Below, piece by piece: positions 34,529 through 44,083 of a stretch of DNA of 64,000 nucleotides. Origin of the DNA: an uncultured Rhodospirillaceae bacterium. Lineage in GTDB: Bacteria; Pseudomonadota; Alphaproteobacteria; UBA8366. A program made the position numbers and the translations under genes. The notes under the pieces were generated by a model, which was not told where the DNA came from, searched no databases, and saw only the letters and a list, made by a program, of their open reading frames with translations. The stretch is taken from the NCBI GenBank assembly GCA_913043025.1, contig CAJWLM010000006.1, positions 93,757 to 157,756 of the forward strand. Direction: 5' to 3'. Each line of letters opens with the position of its first letter. Position 1 is the first letter of the stretch.

Positions 34529-35752
34529 ATGTCTCATAATCAGCACGAAAATAGCACTGAAAATATGCCCCTTCACGGCATTAAAGTAGTCGACTTGGCA
34601 AATTTTCTCGCCGGGCCTATCTCATCAATGTTCCTAGCTGACTTTGGTGCAGAAGTGATCAAAGTTGAGCGACCTGGGTCGGGCGACGAAGTTCGGTATT
34701 GGGGAAATAATAAAAATGGCGTTGGTCTTATGTATAAGCTGATAAACCGTAATAAAAAATCAATTACGGCTGACCTGAGAAGCCCTACTGGTGTTGAGAT
34801 AGTTAAGCGACTGGTCAAGGATGCAGATATTGTTATAGAGAATTTTAGAAAGGGCACATTGGAAAAATGGGGTATTGGTTACGATACACTTAGCGATATT
34901 AATCCCAGCCTCATAATGGTCCGGATTACTGGATTTGGACAAACAGGACCTAACAGCCATCGCCCGGGATTTGGCACTCTGGCCGAGGGCTATGCTGGCT
35001 ACGCCTACATTACAGGGTATCCTGATCGACCACCTTTGCTTCCTGGCTTTGGTCTAGCAGACGATAGTGCCGGGTTAATGGGTGCATATTTGGCAATGAT
35101 AGCATTACAAGCCCGTCAACAAAACGGGGGCAAGGGCCAGATTGTAGACTTTGGCATATACGAGCCCCTGTTTACCCTTCTTGGCCCGCAAGTCGTCGAT
35201 TATGATCAATTAGGGATTGTACAAGAGCGAAACGGCAGTAGGTTGCCTTTTACTGCGCCACGTAACACATACCAAACAAAAGATAACAAATGGGTATCAA
35301 TATCGGGAAGCGCCCAATCTACTTTCGAACGCATGTGTGATGCATTAGAGGTTCCTGACCTTGTTAAAGACCCACGGTTTTTAGATAATAGGAAACGAAT
35401 TGAGCACGCCATAGAGTTAGACGAGGCATTGCAGACCGCAATTTCAAAATTCGACCGAGACCGATTAATTCAACTTTTCGACCAGTTTGATGCGGCCGCC
35501 GCGCCTTGTAACAATATCGCAGAGATTTTTGAAGATCCTCACTTTGCCGCTCGCGAGAACATTGTATCAATTGAAGATGCCGAGCTTGGAGGACCAATAA
35601 AAATGCAAAATGTAGTTGGAAAACTATCCAAAAATCCGGGTGCAGTCCGGCATGCGGGGCCTAAGCTTGGATCGAGTAATGCTGAAATACTGATTAACCG
35701 GTTGGGCTTTAATAGAGAGGAGCTCGAACGAGAGGGATATGACTTAGATTGA
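34529..35752 (+). CDS. CaiB/BaiF family (class III) CoA-transferase
   Basis: A 407-residue CoA-transferase. LHGIKVVDLANFLAGPISSMFLADFGAEVIKVE is the standard N-terminal signature. The catalytic Asp lies in GLADDSAGLMGA, at about residue 178 by analogy with formyl-CoA transferase. The family moves CoA between carboxylic acids. The track start at 34418 overlaps the divergent dioxygenase; ATG 34529 has an AGAGAAG site upstream and fits the family start. It completes the catabolic cluster by offering acid activation. Confidence 0.92.
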   Translation: MSHNQHENSTENMPLHGIKVVDLANFLAGPISSMFLADFGAEVIKVERPGSGDEVRYWGNNKNGVGLMYKLINRNKKSITADLRSPTGVEIVKRLVKDADIVIENFRKGTLEKWGIGYDTLSDINPSLIMVRITGFGQTGPNSHRPGFGTLAEGYAGYAYITGYPDRPPLLPGFGLADDSAGLMGAYLAMIALQARQQNGGKGQIVDFGIYEPLFTLLGPQVVDYDQLGIVQERNGSRLPFTAPRNTYQTKDNKWVSISGSAQSTFERMCDALEVPDLVKDPRFLDNRKRIEHAIELDEALQTAISKFDRDRLIQLFDQFDAAAAPCNNIAEIFEDPHFAARENIVSIEDAELGGPIKMQNVVGKLSKNPGAVRHAGPKLGSSNAEILINRLGFNREELEREGYDLD

Positions 35753-35767
35753 AGGCGCGCTTGGCCA

Positions 35768-36616
35768 TCATGGCGGTGTTTTAATATCTTGTCCGGGTTT
35801 TGTATCATCCGAATTTAGAAAACCATCGCCCTCTTGTATGTGCGCTGCCTCAGCCTCTAATCGCCTACGAGTTAAAAACGCAAATGGAATTGTTGTGATA
35901 TAAATACCAGCAACAATGCTTAGTGTGAGCCATGGATTGATAACGAGAGCAGCTACAACCAATCCGCCACAAGCCAGCACTGGTAAAACGAAGCCATGTG
36001 GCACTTTAAAACTTTTGAATGAATAAGTTGGTAAATGACTTACCATACAAATTCCCACTGTAATAATCCACACACCAACTATCCATTGTTCGCGGACAAG
36101 ACTATCGCCAAACTGAAATGTGAGCACCATGGGCAATATACACATGCACGCACCCGCCGGGGCGGGCATTCCGATAAAATAGTTGTATGCATATGGGGGT
36201 AATTCGGTGATGTTGAAGCGCGCTAAACGCAGAGCACAACAGACCGTAAAAAACAGGCCTGCAACCCAGCCATAATCACCAATATCCTGCAATGCCCACA
36301 GGTAAACAACAAACGCTGGCGCCACCCCAAAAGCAATCACATCTGATAATGAATCTAATTCAGCGCCAAACTTACTTGCAGCTTTCAAAAGTCGAGCCAT
36401 CCGCCCATCCAAGGCATCTAAGACAGCAGCAACCAATATAGCAGTAACTGCTTGCATCCACTCACTCATGATTGCAAATCGCACCGCTGTTAACCCTGCT
36501 GCGAGAGCACAAATCGTAATGAAATTCGGCACCATCCTATTTATAGTCTGGCCTTTAAGGCGCGGTATTCGACGGAAATGTCGTCGCCGGACCACCTTCT
36601 TGTGTTTCCGTGTCAT
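35768..36616 (-). CDS. pssA: CDP-diacylglycerol-serine O-phosphatidyltransferase
   Basis: A 282-residue polytopic membrane enzyme that makes phosphatidylserine from CDP-diacylglycerol and serine. The CDP-alcohol phosphotransferase motif DGxxAR(x8)GxxxDxxxD is present as DALDGRMARLLKAASKFGAE followed by LDSLSD. The N-terminus is very basic (KHKKVVRRRHFRR), then about eight TM helices follow. Its ATG overlaps the psd stop by one base (TAATG), so the two steps of phosphatidylethanolamine synthesis are coupled. Confidence 0.95.
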   Translation of the reverse strand: MTRKHKKVVRRRHFRRIPRLKGQTINRMVPNFITICALAAGLTAVRFAIMSEWMQAVTAILVAAVLDALDGRMARLLKAASKFGAELDSLSDVIAFGVAPAFVVYLWALQDIGDYGWVAGLFFTVCCALRLARFNITELPPYAYNYFIGMPAPAGACMCILPMVLTFQFGDSLVREQWIVGVWIITVGICMVSHLPTYSFKSFKVPHGFVLPVLACGGLVVAALVINPWLTLSIVAGIYITTIPFAFLTRRRLEAEAAHIQEGDGFLNSDDTKPGQDIKTPP

Positions 36617-37320
36617 TATTGTATTTTCCCTTCCCGCGCACCTCCCGCATCTTGAAGGTCAGCTATTACGGTTTCTCCCGCAACAGCCCTTTGGCCCTCA
36701 ATCACTAGAATTCTTGACTTGGCCGGCACAAAAACATCAACACGACTTCCAAACCGAATCATACCTATTCGTTCACCAGGGTTCATCTCTTGGCCCTCAT
36801 CTACCTCGCAAAGAATGCGACGTGCAATAAGGCCCGCAATCTGGACGCACCCAATCTCGACTCCGTCAGATGTCTCAAATAAAAGGCCGTGCCGTTCATT
36901 GTGTTCACTGGCCTTGTCGAGACTGGCATCAAAAAATTTTCCTGGACGGTAAGCCAAGCATTTGATTGTTCCTGCAACGGGAGCTCGGTTCACGTGAACA
37001 TCAAATACATTCATGAAAATACTAATCCTAGTCCAAGGTCCTACACCCATTGACAACTCTGGTGGCGGTTCGACATCAACTATGGCCTGTACGACACCAT
37101 CGGCAGGCGCGATCACTAGTCCGGCACCCAGCGGCGTTACTCGCTTGGGATCTCGGAAGAAAAAAACACACCATGTTGTCAGAATTATTCCAACAAATAA
37201 AAGCGGTGTCCAAATCCACGTCATAAAAAGTGTCAGAAGTACGAATATTGCGACAAAAATCCGCCCTGCCCTATGAATGGGGAATAATACAGACTTTATG
37301 GTAGCCAGGTGTATACTCAT
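36616..37320 (-). CDS. psd: Phosphatidylserine decarboxylase (short proenzyme type)
   Basis: A 234-residue proenzyme converting phosphatidylserine to phosphatidylethanolamine. It self-cleaves at a Gly-Ser to form the pyruvoyl cofactor; here the site is FGSRV at about residue 190, in GERIGMIRFGSRVDVFVP. Two TM segments lie near the N-terminus, and the NVFDVHVNRAPVAG motif is diagnostic. The short form is usual in alphaproteobacteria. It is the first gene of psd-pssA. Confidence 0.94.
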   Translation of the reverse strand: MSIHLATIKSVLFPIHRAGRIFVAIFVLLTLFMTWIWTPLLFVGIILTTWCVFFFRDPKRVTPLGAGLVIAPADGVVQAIVDVEPPPELSMGVGPWTRISIFMNVFDVHVNRAPVAGTIKCLAYRPGKFFDASLDKASEHNERHGLLFETSDGVEIGCVQIAGLIARRILCEVDEGQEMNPGERIGMIRFGSRVDVFVPAKSRILVIEGQRAVAGETVIADLQDAGGAREGKIQ

Positions 37321-37451
37321 GGCTTAATCACATCCTTCCATACAGCGGGACAGAAAAGGCATCGCAAAGCCCACTCCACTGCACATTAGTCATAGCATTA
37401 ACGATGTTTTTGCAAAAACAGTAATAATAAAAAAAAGTACCTATTGGCCAG

Positions 37452-38474
37452 CTAATTAACCTTGGGAATTTCCAAAATTTGGCCTGGGAAGATTAAGTTT
37501 GGATCTAAAACCTTTTGCTTATTAGCCTTATAGATGACCGTGTACCGTGCCCCACCCCCCAGCTCACGCCGGGCTATTCGCCAAAGGGAATTTCCCGGCT
37601 GCACTATCACAAACTCTTTTGCCTTATTTTCAGGCGGCTTTTCTACCTTTACAAATGGTACTTCGATACGCATTTTAACATCGTTTCCAAAACATTGATC
37701 AACTCGTAGGTTATGGGCACCTGGAGACAGTTTATCTTTAAGCTGAACTATCCACTCACCAGCATTATTCACCTTACCCTCTCCCAAGTTTTGGTTGTCA
37801 GCATAAATTCTAATCACGTGACCGATTTCGCCCATACCAGCCATAATCGTATTTCCTTGATCATCATAATCAACTGATTTGAATATCAATTTCCCTTTTT
37901 GAAAAGCGAACTCAGGTGTGTTGTTTTGTAAAATTCTAGCAGTGCCTTTTGGTTTGCGCGGCAGAAGCACGACCAAGGGCTCTACGTTGCTATCTCTTTC
38001 TGGAACTTTCAAAACTACTACATGATCTGCCCTGACTTTCGCTCTTCCAAGCTGCTCGCTTTCAACCCTGAGCTCAGTGTCACCTGGGGTTAGGGGCATA
38101 TCAGGAACCAGCACCCATTCACCCTGCCTATTCGCAGTAACAACGCCAATCACCTGCCTGTCATTGGAAACAGTAACTTTTGCTCCCGGTGAGGCGCGGC
38201 CAGCCAATACTGCAGATCCATCCTTTGTAATCCTTACAACATCAAATTGCGGCAACGCCATCTCCGAATTTACGGGATTTTCTTGTTGATCTGTTCCTGC
38301 TGATTCCTTGATTGGAAGTTTGACTACGCCCTTTTCACGGGGCGCACTATTCTCGACGTTCTCAACGGTGCTAACCGCCGTAAAGCGCGAATAGGCATAT
38401 ATACTGCAAATCACAGCCACGCTTATTAATACGAATAACCAAAATAGGCCTACTTTAGAGAGGGGGCGTGTCAA
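37452..38474 (-). CDS. Membrane-anchored LysM-domain protein
   Basis: A 340-residue protein with one N-terminal TM anchor (about 9-27), two Ig/BON-like beta regions (GSAVLAGRASPGAKVTVS and GHVIRIYADNQNLGEG), and a C-terminal LysM domain beginning VIVQPGNSLWRIARRELG and ending PGQILEIPK. LysM binds peptidoglycan, so it probably sits in the periplasm at the wall. The start appears to be TTG, since no upstream ATG is in frame and the TM must be included. GGAAAAG lies upstream. Its neighbour, a divergent LOG gene, is a familiar pairing in alphaproteobacteria. Confidence 0.82.
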   Translation of the reverse strand: MTRPLSKVGLFWLFVLISVAVICSIYAYSRFTAVSTVENVENSAPREKGVVKLPIKESAGTDQQENPVNSEMALPQFDVVRITKDGSAVLAGRASPGAKVTVSNDRQVIGVVTANRQGEWVLVPDMPLTPGDTELRVESEQLGRAKVRADHVVVLKVPERDSNVEPLVVLLPRKPKGTARILQNNTPEFAFQKGKLIFKSVDYDDQGNTIMAGMGEIGHVIRIYADNQNLGEGKVNNAGEWIVQLKDKLSPGAHNLRVDQCFGNDVKMRIEVPFVKVEKPPENKAKEFVIVQPGNSLWRIARRELGGGARYTVIYKANKQKVLDPNLIFPGQILEIPKVN

Positions 38475-38618
38475 TTTATTTTCTTTTCCAATAAATTATT
38501 ATTAACTGTTTTTAATAATGTATTTGTCTTTTCATAATTCAGATTTCCGATTTCTAGCCAGCACATCGAATATTGCTAATTTATAACGATCAGAACTAAA
38601 CCGTAGCGGGAGTATACC

Positions 38619-39176
38619 ATGATTGCAGTCGCAAACATTTGCATATTTTGTGGATCATCCAACGCAGTATCACAAGATTATCTTGATTATGCATCTAGGT
38701 TGGGTCGCCTTTGTGCAGACGCCAGCGTAACCGTCATTTACGGGGGTGGGTGCATAGGTCTGATGGGGGCTCTTGCTGATGGAGCAGTGGGTGCTGGCGG
38801 TGCCGTAATTGGGGTGATACCAGATTTCCTCAATAGGAAGAACATTGCACATTCTGGCATCTCGGAAATGGTAATAACTTCAGACATACATCAACGGAAA
38901 GCAAAAATGGCAGAATTGGCAGATGCTTTCGTAGTACTGCCAGGAAGCATTGGCACGCTGGAGGAAATGTTTGAGGTCTTTGCATGGAAACAGCTAAAAC
39001 GCTTTGACAAGCCTATAATATTAGCAAACGTAAATGATTATTGGACGCCAGCCCTTGATCTCCTCGACCATATGGTCAGCGAGTCTTTTTTAAGCCAACA
39101 CCATCGTAATTTATTGCATGTTGTTGACCACATAGATGCCGTTTTACCCGCCCTTGGCATTCGACCTGTCTCATAA
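38619..39176 (+). CDS. LOG-family protein (TIGR00730; cytokinin riboside phosphoribohydrolase-like)
   Basis: A 185-residue Rossmann-like protein. CIFCGSS starts the fold and YGGGCIGLMGALADG is the nucleotide-binding loop. LOG proteins cleave nucleoside 5'-monophosphates to base and ribose phosphate using a PGGxGTxxE motif. Here that motif reads PGSIGTLEE, with Ser at the second Gly (residue 110), a change worth checking. The Arg and catalytic Glu are kept. The start ATG has GGGAG upstream. Confidence 0.87.
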   Translation: MIAVANICIFCGSSNAVSQDYLDYASRLGRLCADASVTVIYGGGCIGLMGALADGAVGAGGAVIGVIPDFLNRKNIAHSGISEMVITSDIHQRKAKMAELADAFVVLPGSIGTLEEMFEVFAWKQLKRFDKPIILANVNDYWTPALDLLDHMVSESFLSQHHRNLLHVVDHIDAVLPALGIRPVS

Positions 39177-39290
39177 TAATGAATGGACTGTAAGCACAAC
39201 ACGATGCTTGTCGAAATTGACGAGCCTGCTATTGTGGGATCAAAATCGTCGTGATGAGCAATAATTTTTACAATACCGGGGAATTTCGAC

Positions 39291-41531
39291 ATGGTGGACA
39301 GTAGTTCCGAACCGAATATAGTTTACACCAAAGTAGACGAAGCGCCAGAATTAGCGAGCGCGTCCTTTTTACCAATAATCAAATCGTTTACGAAATCGGC
39401 AGATATCACAATAGGGCGTCGAGATATTTCACTTGCCGGCCGTATCCTAGCAAATTTTCCCGAAAATATTACGGATAGACAGAAACAATCAGACGATTTG
39501 AGTATTCTAGGAGGAATGGTTGAGGACGCTGGAGCCAATGTCATAAAGCTACCTAATATCAGTGCTTCTATTCCACAATTACAAGCAGCAATACTCGAAT
39601 TGCAGGAAAAGGGCTTCGATATACCCGATTATCCCGAGGATCCTAAATCTCCGGAAAAGAGAGTAATTCAGAACAAGTACAACATAGTTCTGGGTAGTGC
39701 TGTAAATCCCGTTTTACGGCAAGGAAATTCCGACCGTCGCGCACCAAACGCAGTTAAAGCTTATGCAAAGAACAACCCGCACTCCATGGGCACCTGGGAT
39801 AAGGAGTCAAAAACCGAAGTGACCTCGATGCCCGGCGATGATTTTTTTGCAAATGAAGTTTCCACAACACTCGATGCATCACAAACGGGTATGGGCCGGA
39901 TCGAATTTCAATCTACAGATGGGAGTGTCACGATACTTAAAAATGAAGTCGTCTTCGAGCTTGGCGATGTTATAGATGCAACCGTTATGAGAGCCTCACC
40001 GTTACGTTCTTTTCTTGAACACGAAATTGCAGACGCCCAGAAGAAGGGCATTTTATTCTCAATGCATGTCAAAGCGACAATGATGAAAGTTTCTGATCCC
40101 ATTATATTTGGACACACTGTCGCCGCTTATTTTAATGAGGTTTATGAAAAGCACTCTGATATTTTCCAAAAACTCGGAATTGATCCAAATAATGGCGTGG
40201 GCGACATCGCTTCGAAGGTAAAAACCCTGCCCATTGAAAAACAGAGAGAAATTGAGGCAGACCTGACATCGTGTTACGAAAAACAAGCTGATTTATATAT
40301 GGTGAATTCTGACCGGGGTATAACCAATCTACATGTACCTAGCGATGTTATCATCGATGCCTCTATGCCGGCATTGATACGTGCCGGGGGCAAAGGCTGG
40401 GACGCAAAAGGGAAACCAGTAGATACGAAATGTGTCATTCCAGATAGGAGTTATGCGGGCATATATGACGAAACCATTAATTTTTGTAAAGCTAATGGCG
40501 CCTTTGATCCAAGCACAATGGGTGGCATATCAAATGTCGGATTAATGGCACAGAAGGCAGAGGAATATGGCTCTCATCCATTTACCTTTGAGGCACCGGG
40601 ACGAGGCAACATCCGCATTATGGATGGTAATAATAACGAAATCCATTGCCACTCTGTTAATATTGGCGATATTTGGCGTATGTGCCAGACCAAAGATGCT
40701 CCAATACGTGATTGGGTGAGCTTAGGTGTTCGACGTGCCCGCGCAACTGGAGTACCTGCTGTGTTTTGGCTCAATCAAAGGCGCGCTCATGACAAACAGC
40801 TTATCAAAAAAGTCGAGAATTATCTTCGCGATCATGATACGACCGATCTTGAACTTCTTATTAAATCTCCACGAGATGCGACTCGCTTCTCTCTCGAACG
40901 TATGAAAAATGGGTTTGATACGATTTCGGTAACCGGCAACGTGTTACGAGATTATTTAACAGATTTATTCCCAATTCTAGAACTTGGTACCAGTGCAAAG
41001 ATGCTATCAATAGTGCCATTAATGAATGGTGGTGGTTTATTCGAGACAGGCGCCGGTGGCTCAGCTCCAAAACATGTACAGCAACTTGCTGAGGAAGGCC
41101 ATTTGCGGTGGGATTCGCTCGGTGAGTTCGCAGCATTAGGAGCATCGCTAGAACATTACGCTGGCTATGCAGAAAACCACGAAGCTAAAGTCCTGGCCGA
41201 TTGCTTAGACAAGGCGATTGAACAGGTTTTGATAAATGGCAAATCGCCTAGTCGCAAAGTTGGTGAGCTTGATACAAGAGGAAGTCATTTTTATTTGGCC
41301 CTCTATTGGGCAAAAGCATTGGCAGCACAAAATGATAATTCAAACCTCAAAGAGCATTTCAAAAATATCGCTGATTCCCTTACCACAAATGAAACCCAGA
41401 TTGTGGAAGAACTGAACTCTGCTCAAGGGACGAAAGTAGATCTGGGAGGTTACTTTCTTACAGATCCAGCTAAAACCGCAGTTGCGATGCGCCCTAGCGC
41501 CACATTCAATGCTATAATTGACGGCATGTGA
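39291..41531 (+). CDS. icd: Monomeric NADP-dependent isocitrate dehydrogenase
   Basis: A 746-residue protein of the monomeric (about 80 kDa) IDH type, unrelated in length to the common 45-kDa homodimer. Family stretches include [54 protein letters not shown] and [30 protein letters not shown]. It converts isocitrate to 2-oxoglutarate with NADP in the TCA cycle. It is transcribed alone. The ATG has CGGGGA 8 bases upstream. 2-Oxoglutarate is also the co-substrate of the two dioxygenases nearby, but that link is only circumstantial. Confidence 0.96.
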   Translation: MVDSSSEPNIVYTKVDEAPELASASFLPIIKSFTKSADITIGRRDISLAGRILANFPENITDRQKQSDDLSILGGMVEDAGANVIKLPNISASIPQLQAAILELQEKGFDIPDYPEDPKSPEKRVIQNKYNIVLGSAVNPVLRQGNSDRRAPNAVKAYAKNNPHSMGTWDKESKTEVTSMPGDDFFANEVSTTLDASQTGMGRIEFQSTDGSVTILKNEVVFELGDVIDATVMRASPLRSFLEHEIADAQKKGILFSMHVKATMMKVSDPIIFGHTVAAYFNEVYEKHSDIFQKLGIDPNNGVGDIASKVKTLPIEKQREIEADLTSCYEKQADLYMVNSDRGITNLHVPSDVIIDASMPALIRAGGKGWDAKGKPVDTKCVIPDRSYAGIYDETINFCKANGAFDPSTMGGISNVGLMAQKAEEYGSHPFTFEAPGRGNIRIMDGNNNEIHCHSVNIGDIWRMCQTKDAPIRDWVSLGVRRARATGVPAVFWLNQRRAHDKQLIKKVENYLRDHDTTDLELLIKSPRDATRFSLERMKNGFDTISVTGNVLRDYLTDLFPILELGTSAKMLSIVPLMNGGGLFETGAGGSAPKHVQQLAEEGHLRWDSLGEFAALGASLEHYAGYAENHEAKVLADCLDKAIEQVLINGKSPSRKVGELDTRGSHFYLALYWAKALAAQNDNSNLKEHFKNIADSLTTNETQIVEELNSAQGTKVDLGGYFLTDPAKTAVAMRPSATFNAIIDGM

Positions 41532-41592
41532 GAAAATTCCGCATCACGTAAACTTAAAATACTGTGCCATGCATCCTTGAAAACCGTCTAAG

Positions 41593-41919
41593 TCATGGTG
41601 TCGGCGCAACACATAGAAAAGTTACGCGCGCTTTGGAAACCACTGGACACTCATTCAATATAAGGTCGTGCGAAAAAATTCTAACGTTTGCGCCGGGCAG
41701 CAGACAATTCTTTTTTGCGATCTCTACTATTGTGCCTCGGTCCGTATTGTCTGCATTATAGCATATCGAGACATACTTTTGGTTTTGCAAACGAGGGAGA
41801 TATTCTGGTTCTTTAGTGATAAACGGATGTCCTCCGACATTCATTTTAGTTGTGCAACTAGCCAACATGAGAATACCTCCGACTAGCAAAATAAGCGCAC
41901 ATAACCGTTTAAAATGCAT
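41593..41919 (-). CDS. Small putative lipoprotein
   Basis: From ATG 41919 the protein has 108 residues. It carries a lipoprotein signal: MHFKRLCALILLVGGILM then the lipobox LASC. The mature part is short with three or four further Cys (SICYNAD, KKNCLL, LNECPV, TFLCVAP), perhaps disulfide-bonded. The track start at 41940 would overlap the stop of the VWA gene and add a non-signal extension, so I reject it. It follows the MoxR-VWA genes and may be in the same transcript. No family is recognised. Confidence 0.72.
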   Translation of the reverse strand: MHFKRLCALILLVGGILMLASCTTKMNVGGHPFITKEPEYLPRLQNQKYVSICYNADNTDRGTIVEIAKKNCLLPGANVRIFSHDLILNECPVVSKARVTFLCVAPTP

Positions 41920-41936
41920 AACTATTCGGCCCCCAA

Positions 41937-43112
41937 TCAACTTATCGCACGCATAGCTTCATCTAGCCCCTCAATAGTGAGAGAGTACATTCTGTTTCCC
42001 ATAATCTCACGCATAATCCTAATTGAGTCATAATAATCCCATGTTCTTCGTCCTTGGGGATTTAACCAGACAGCGCTCGGGTATGCCGATAGCAAACGTT
42101 GCATCCACACCCCGCCAGGTTCTTCATTCCAATGCTCTACACTTCCTCCAGGATACGTTATCTCATAGGGGCTCATTGTTGCATCACCTACGAATATAAC
42201 TTTGTAGTCAGACGGGTAGGAACGCAGCAATTCTAACGTAGATAGACTTTCAGAATGACGGCGCTTGTTATCGCGCCACACTCCCTCATACAAGCAATTA
42301 TGAAAATAAAAAAATTCTAAATTCTTAAATTCGCTACGCGCTGCTGAAAACAGCTCCTCGCAAACTTTTACGTGATCATCCATAGATCCGCCAGCATCCA
42401 AAAATAATAGAACCTTGACTGCATTTCGACGTTCCGGAACCATTTGTATATCGAGATAACCGCCGTTTTGCGCCGTGGACTTAATGGTTTTGGGCAAATC
42501 AAGCTCACTCGCCGCACCATCGCGGGTGAATCTCCGTAACCGCCTCAGCGCGACCTTTATATTACGAGTACCAATTTCAATGGTGTCATCGAGGTTCCTA
42601 TACTCGCGCCGGTCCCAGACCTTGACTGCACGGCGATGGCGTGATTTGTCCTGGCCGATCCGAATTCCCTGTGGATTATATCCATAGGCACCATACGGTG
42701 ACGTTCCAGCAGTACCGATCCACTTACTTCCCCCTTGGTGGCGACCTTTCTGTTGTTCAAGCCGTTTTTTCAAGGTCTCCATAAGCTTTTCAAAGCCGCC
42801 CATCCGTTCGATTTCGGCCTTTTCTTCCTCGGTTAGGTGGAGTTCTGCTAATTTCGCAAGCCATTCCTCTGGCAAAGACGTTTCTATATCCTCACTTCCA
42901 CCCTCTAAACCCTGAAAACATTGACTAAAAACACGGTCAAACCGGTCTAGGTACCTTTCATCCTTTACAAGTGCCGAACGACTAAGGTAGTAAAATTTAG
43001 TCACTTCATAACACGCTACGTTGCGGCTCATGGCCTCTAGTAGCGTCAGGTGTTCTCTCAGTGAGACGGGAATTCCAGCGTTCTTGAGCTCAAAGAAAAA
43101 TCTTATAAACAC
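41937..43112 (-). CDS. VWA-domain (CoxE-like) protein partnered with MoxR ATPase
   Basis: A 391-residue cytoplasmic protein of the CoxE-like VWA family. The C-terminal VWA domain begins VKVLLFLDAGGSMDDHVKVCEEL; the metal-ion site is the DxGGS variant of DxSxS. A Lys/Arg- and Gly-rich middle section precedes it. I prefer the GTG at 43112, with GAGG 6 bases before it, to the TTG one codon upstream. It lies directly downstream of a MoxR-type AAA+ gene. Such pairs act as chaperones for assembly or metal insertion in a target enzyme; no target is adjacent. Confidence 0.87.
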   Translation of the reverse strand: MFIRFFFELKNAGIPVSLREHLTLLEAMSRNVACYEVTKFYYLSRSALVKDERYLDRFDRVFSQCFQGLEGGSEDIETSLPEEWLAKLAELHLTEEEKAEIERMGGFEKLMETLKKRLEQQKGRHQGGSKWIGTAGTSPYGAYGYNPQGIRIGQDKSRHRRAVKVWDRREYRNLDDTIEIGTRNIKVALRRLRRFTRDGAASELDLPKTIKSTAQNGGYLDIQMVPERRNAVKVLLFLDAGGSMDDHVKVCEELFSAARSEFKNLEFFYFHNCLYEGVWRDNKRRHSESLSTLELLRSYPSDYKVIFVGDATMSPYEITYPGGSVEHWNEEPGGVWMQRLLSAYPSAVWLNPQGRRTWDYYDSIRIMREIMGNRMYSLTIEGLDEAMRAIS

Positions 43113-43219
43113 CAATAACCTCTACAACGTTTACAATATCAAATGTCAACCTGCCCTTGAAGAAACTACCTTGGCAGCAAATTCTTTATATTGTACTCGG
43201 GGAAGAGCTCCCCTTGTTT

Positions 43220-44083
43220 TTATGTCTTGCTTTTCTCTCGTCGTGCGATGAAAGCGAGTTGTTCAAATAACTGCACATCTTGCTCGTTTTTCAATAAAGC
43301 ACCATGTAACGGTGGTATTAACTTTTTTGTATCGCTGTCCCGAAGCGCATCTGCGGGTAAATCCTCTGCCAAGAGTAATTTAAGCCAATCAAGAAACTCC
43401 GAAGTTGACGGTGGTTTTTTAATACCGGGTGTATCCCGAAGTTCGTAGAAAATTTTTAATGCATCGCGGACCAAGAAACCTGTCAAATCCGGAAAATGAA
43501 CATCGATAATAGCACGCATCGTATTCTCATCGGGAAAAGATATGTAGTGAAAAAAACATCTCCGTAGAAATGCATCTGGTAATTCTTTCTCATTATTTGA
43601 TGTAATAATCACGATCGGCCTTTGTTTAGCTACAATACGTTGCTGCGTCTCGTATACAAAAAATTCCATGCGATCGAGTTCGAGAAGGAGATCATTCGGG
43701 AATTCGATATCTGCCTTATCAATTTCGTCTATCAAAAGTACCGGGCGAGCCTTTGCAGTAAATGCATCCCACAGCTTTCCACGTACTATATAGTTACTAA
43801 TCTCGTGCACTCGCTCGTCACCGAGCTGACTATCGCGGAGCCGCTTCACAGCATCATATTCATACAAGCCATGTTGAGCCTTAGTAGTTGATTTGATATG
43901 CCATTCTATAAGGGGTGCCCTGATAGAGCCAGCTACCTCGTGGGCAAGTACTGTTTTCCCTGTGCCGGGCTCTCCCTTTATGAGCAGAGGTCTTTCCAAA
44001 GTTATAGCTGCATTGACTGCCACCATGAGATCTTCCGTTGCGACGTATGTGTCTGTTCCTTGAAACTTGGTTTGTTTCTTCAT
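43220..44083 (-). CDS. MoxR-family AAA+ ATPase
   Basis: A 287-residue ATPase. Walker A is GEPGTGKT (about 37-44), Walker B is [11 protein letters not shown] (about 115-124), sensor 1 is [20 protein letters not shown] with the Arg finger. MoxR proteins work with VWA-domain partners as remodelling chaperones, and one is encoded just downstream. The ATG overlaps the alaS stop (ATGA), so the genes are probably coupled. Confidence 0.9.
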   Translation of the reverse strand: MKKQTKFQGTDTYVATEDLMVAVNAAITLERPLLIKGEPGTGKTVLAHEVAGSIRAPLIEWHIKSTTKAQHGLYEYDAVKRLRDSQLGDERVHEISNYIVRGKLWDAFTAKARPVLLIDEIDKADIEFPNDLLLELDRMEFFVYETQQRIVAKQRPIVIITSNNEKELPDAFLRRCFFHYISFPDENTMRAIIDVHFPDLTGFLVRDALKIFYELRDTPGIKKPPSTSEFLDWLKLLLAEDLPADALRDSDTKKLIPPLHGALLKNEQDVQLFEQLAFIARREKSKT

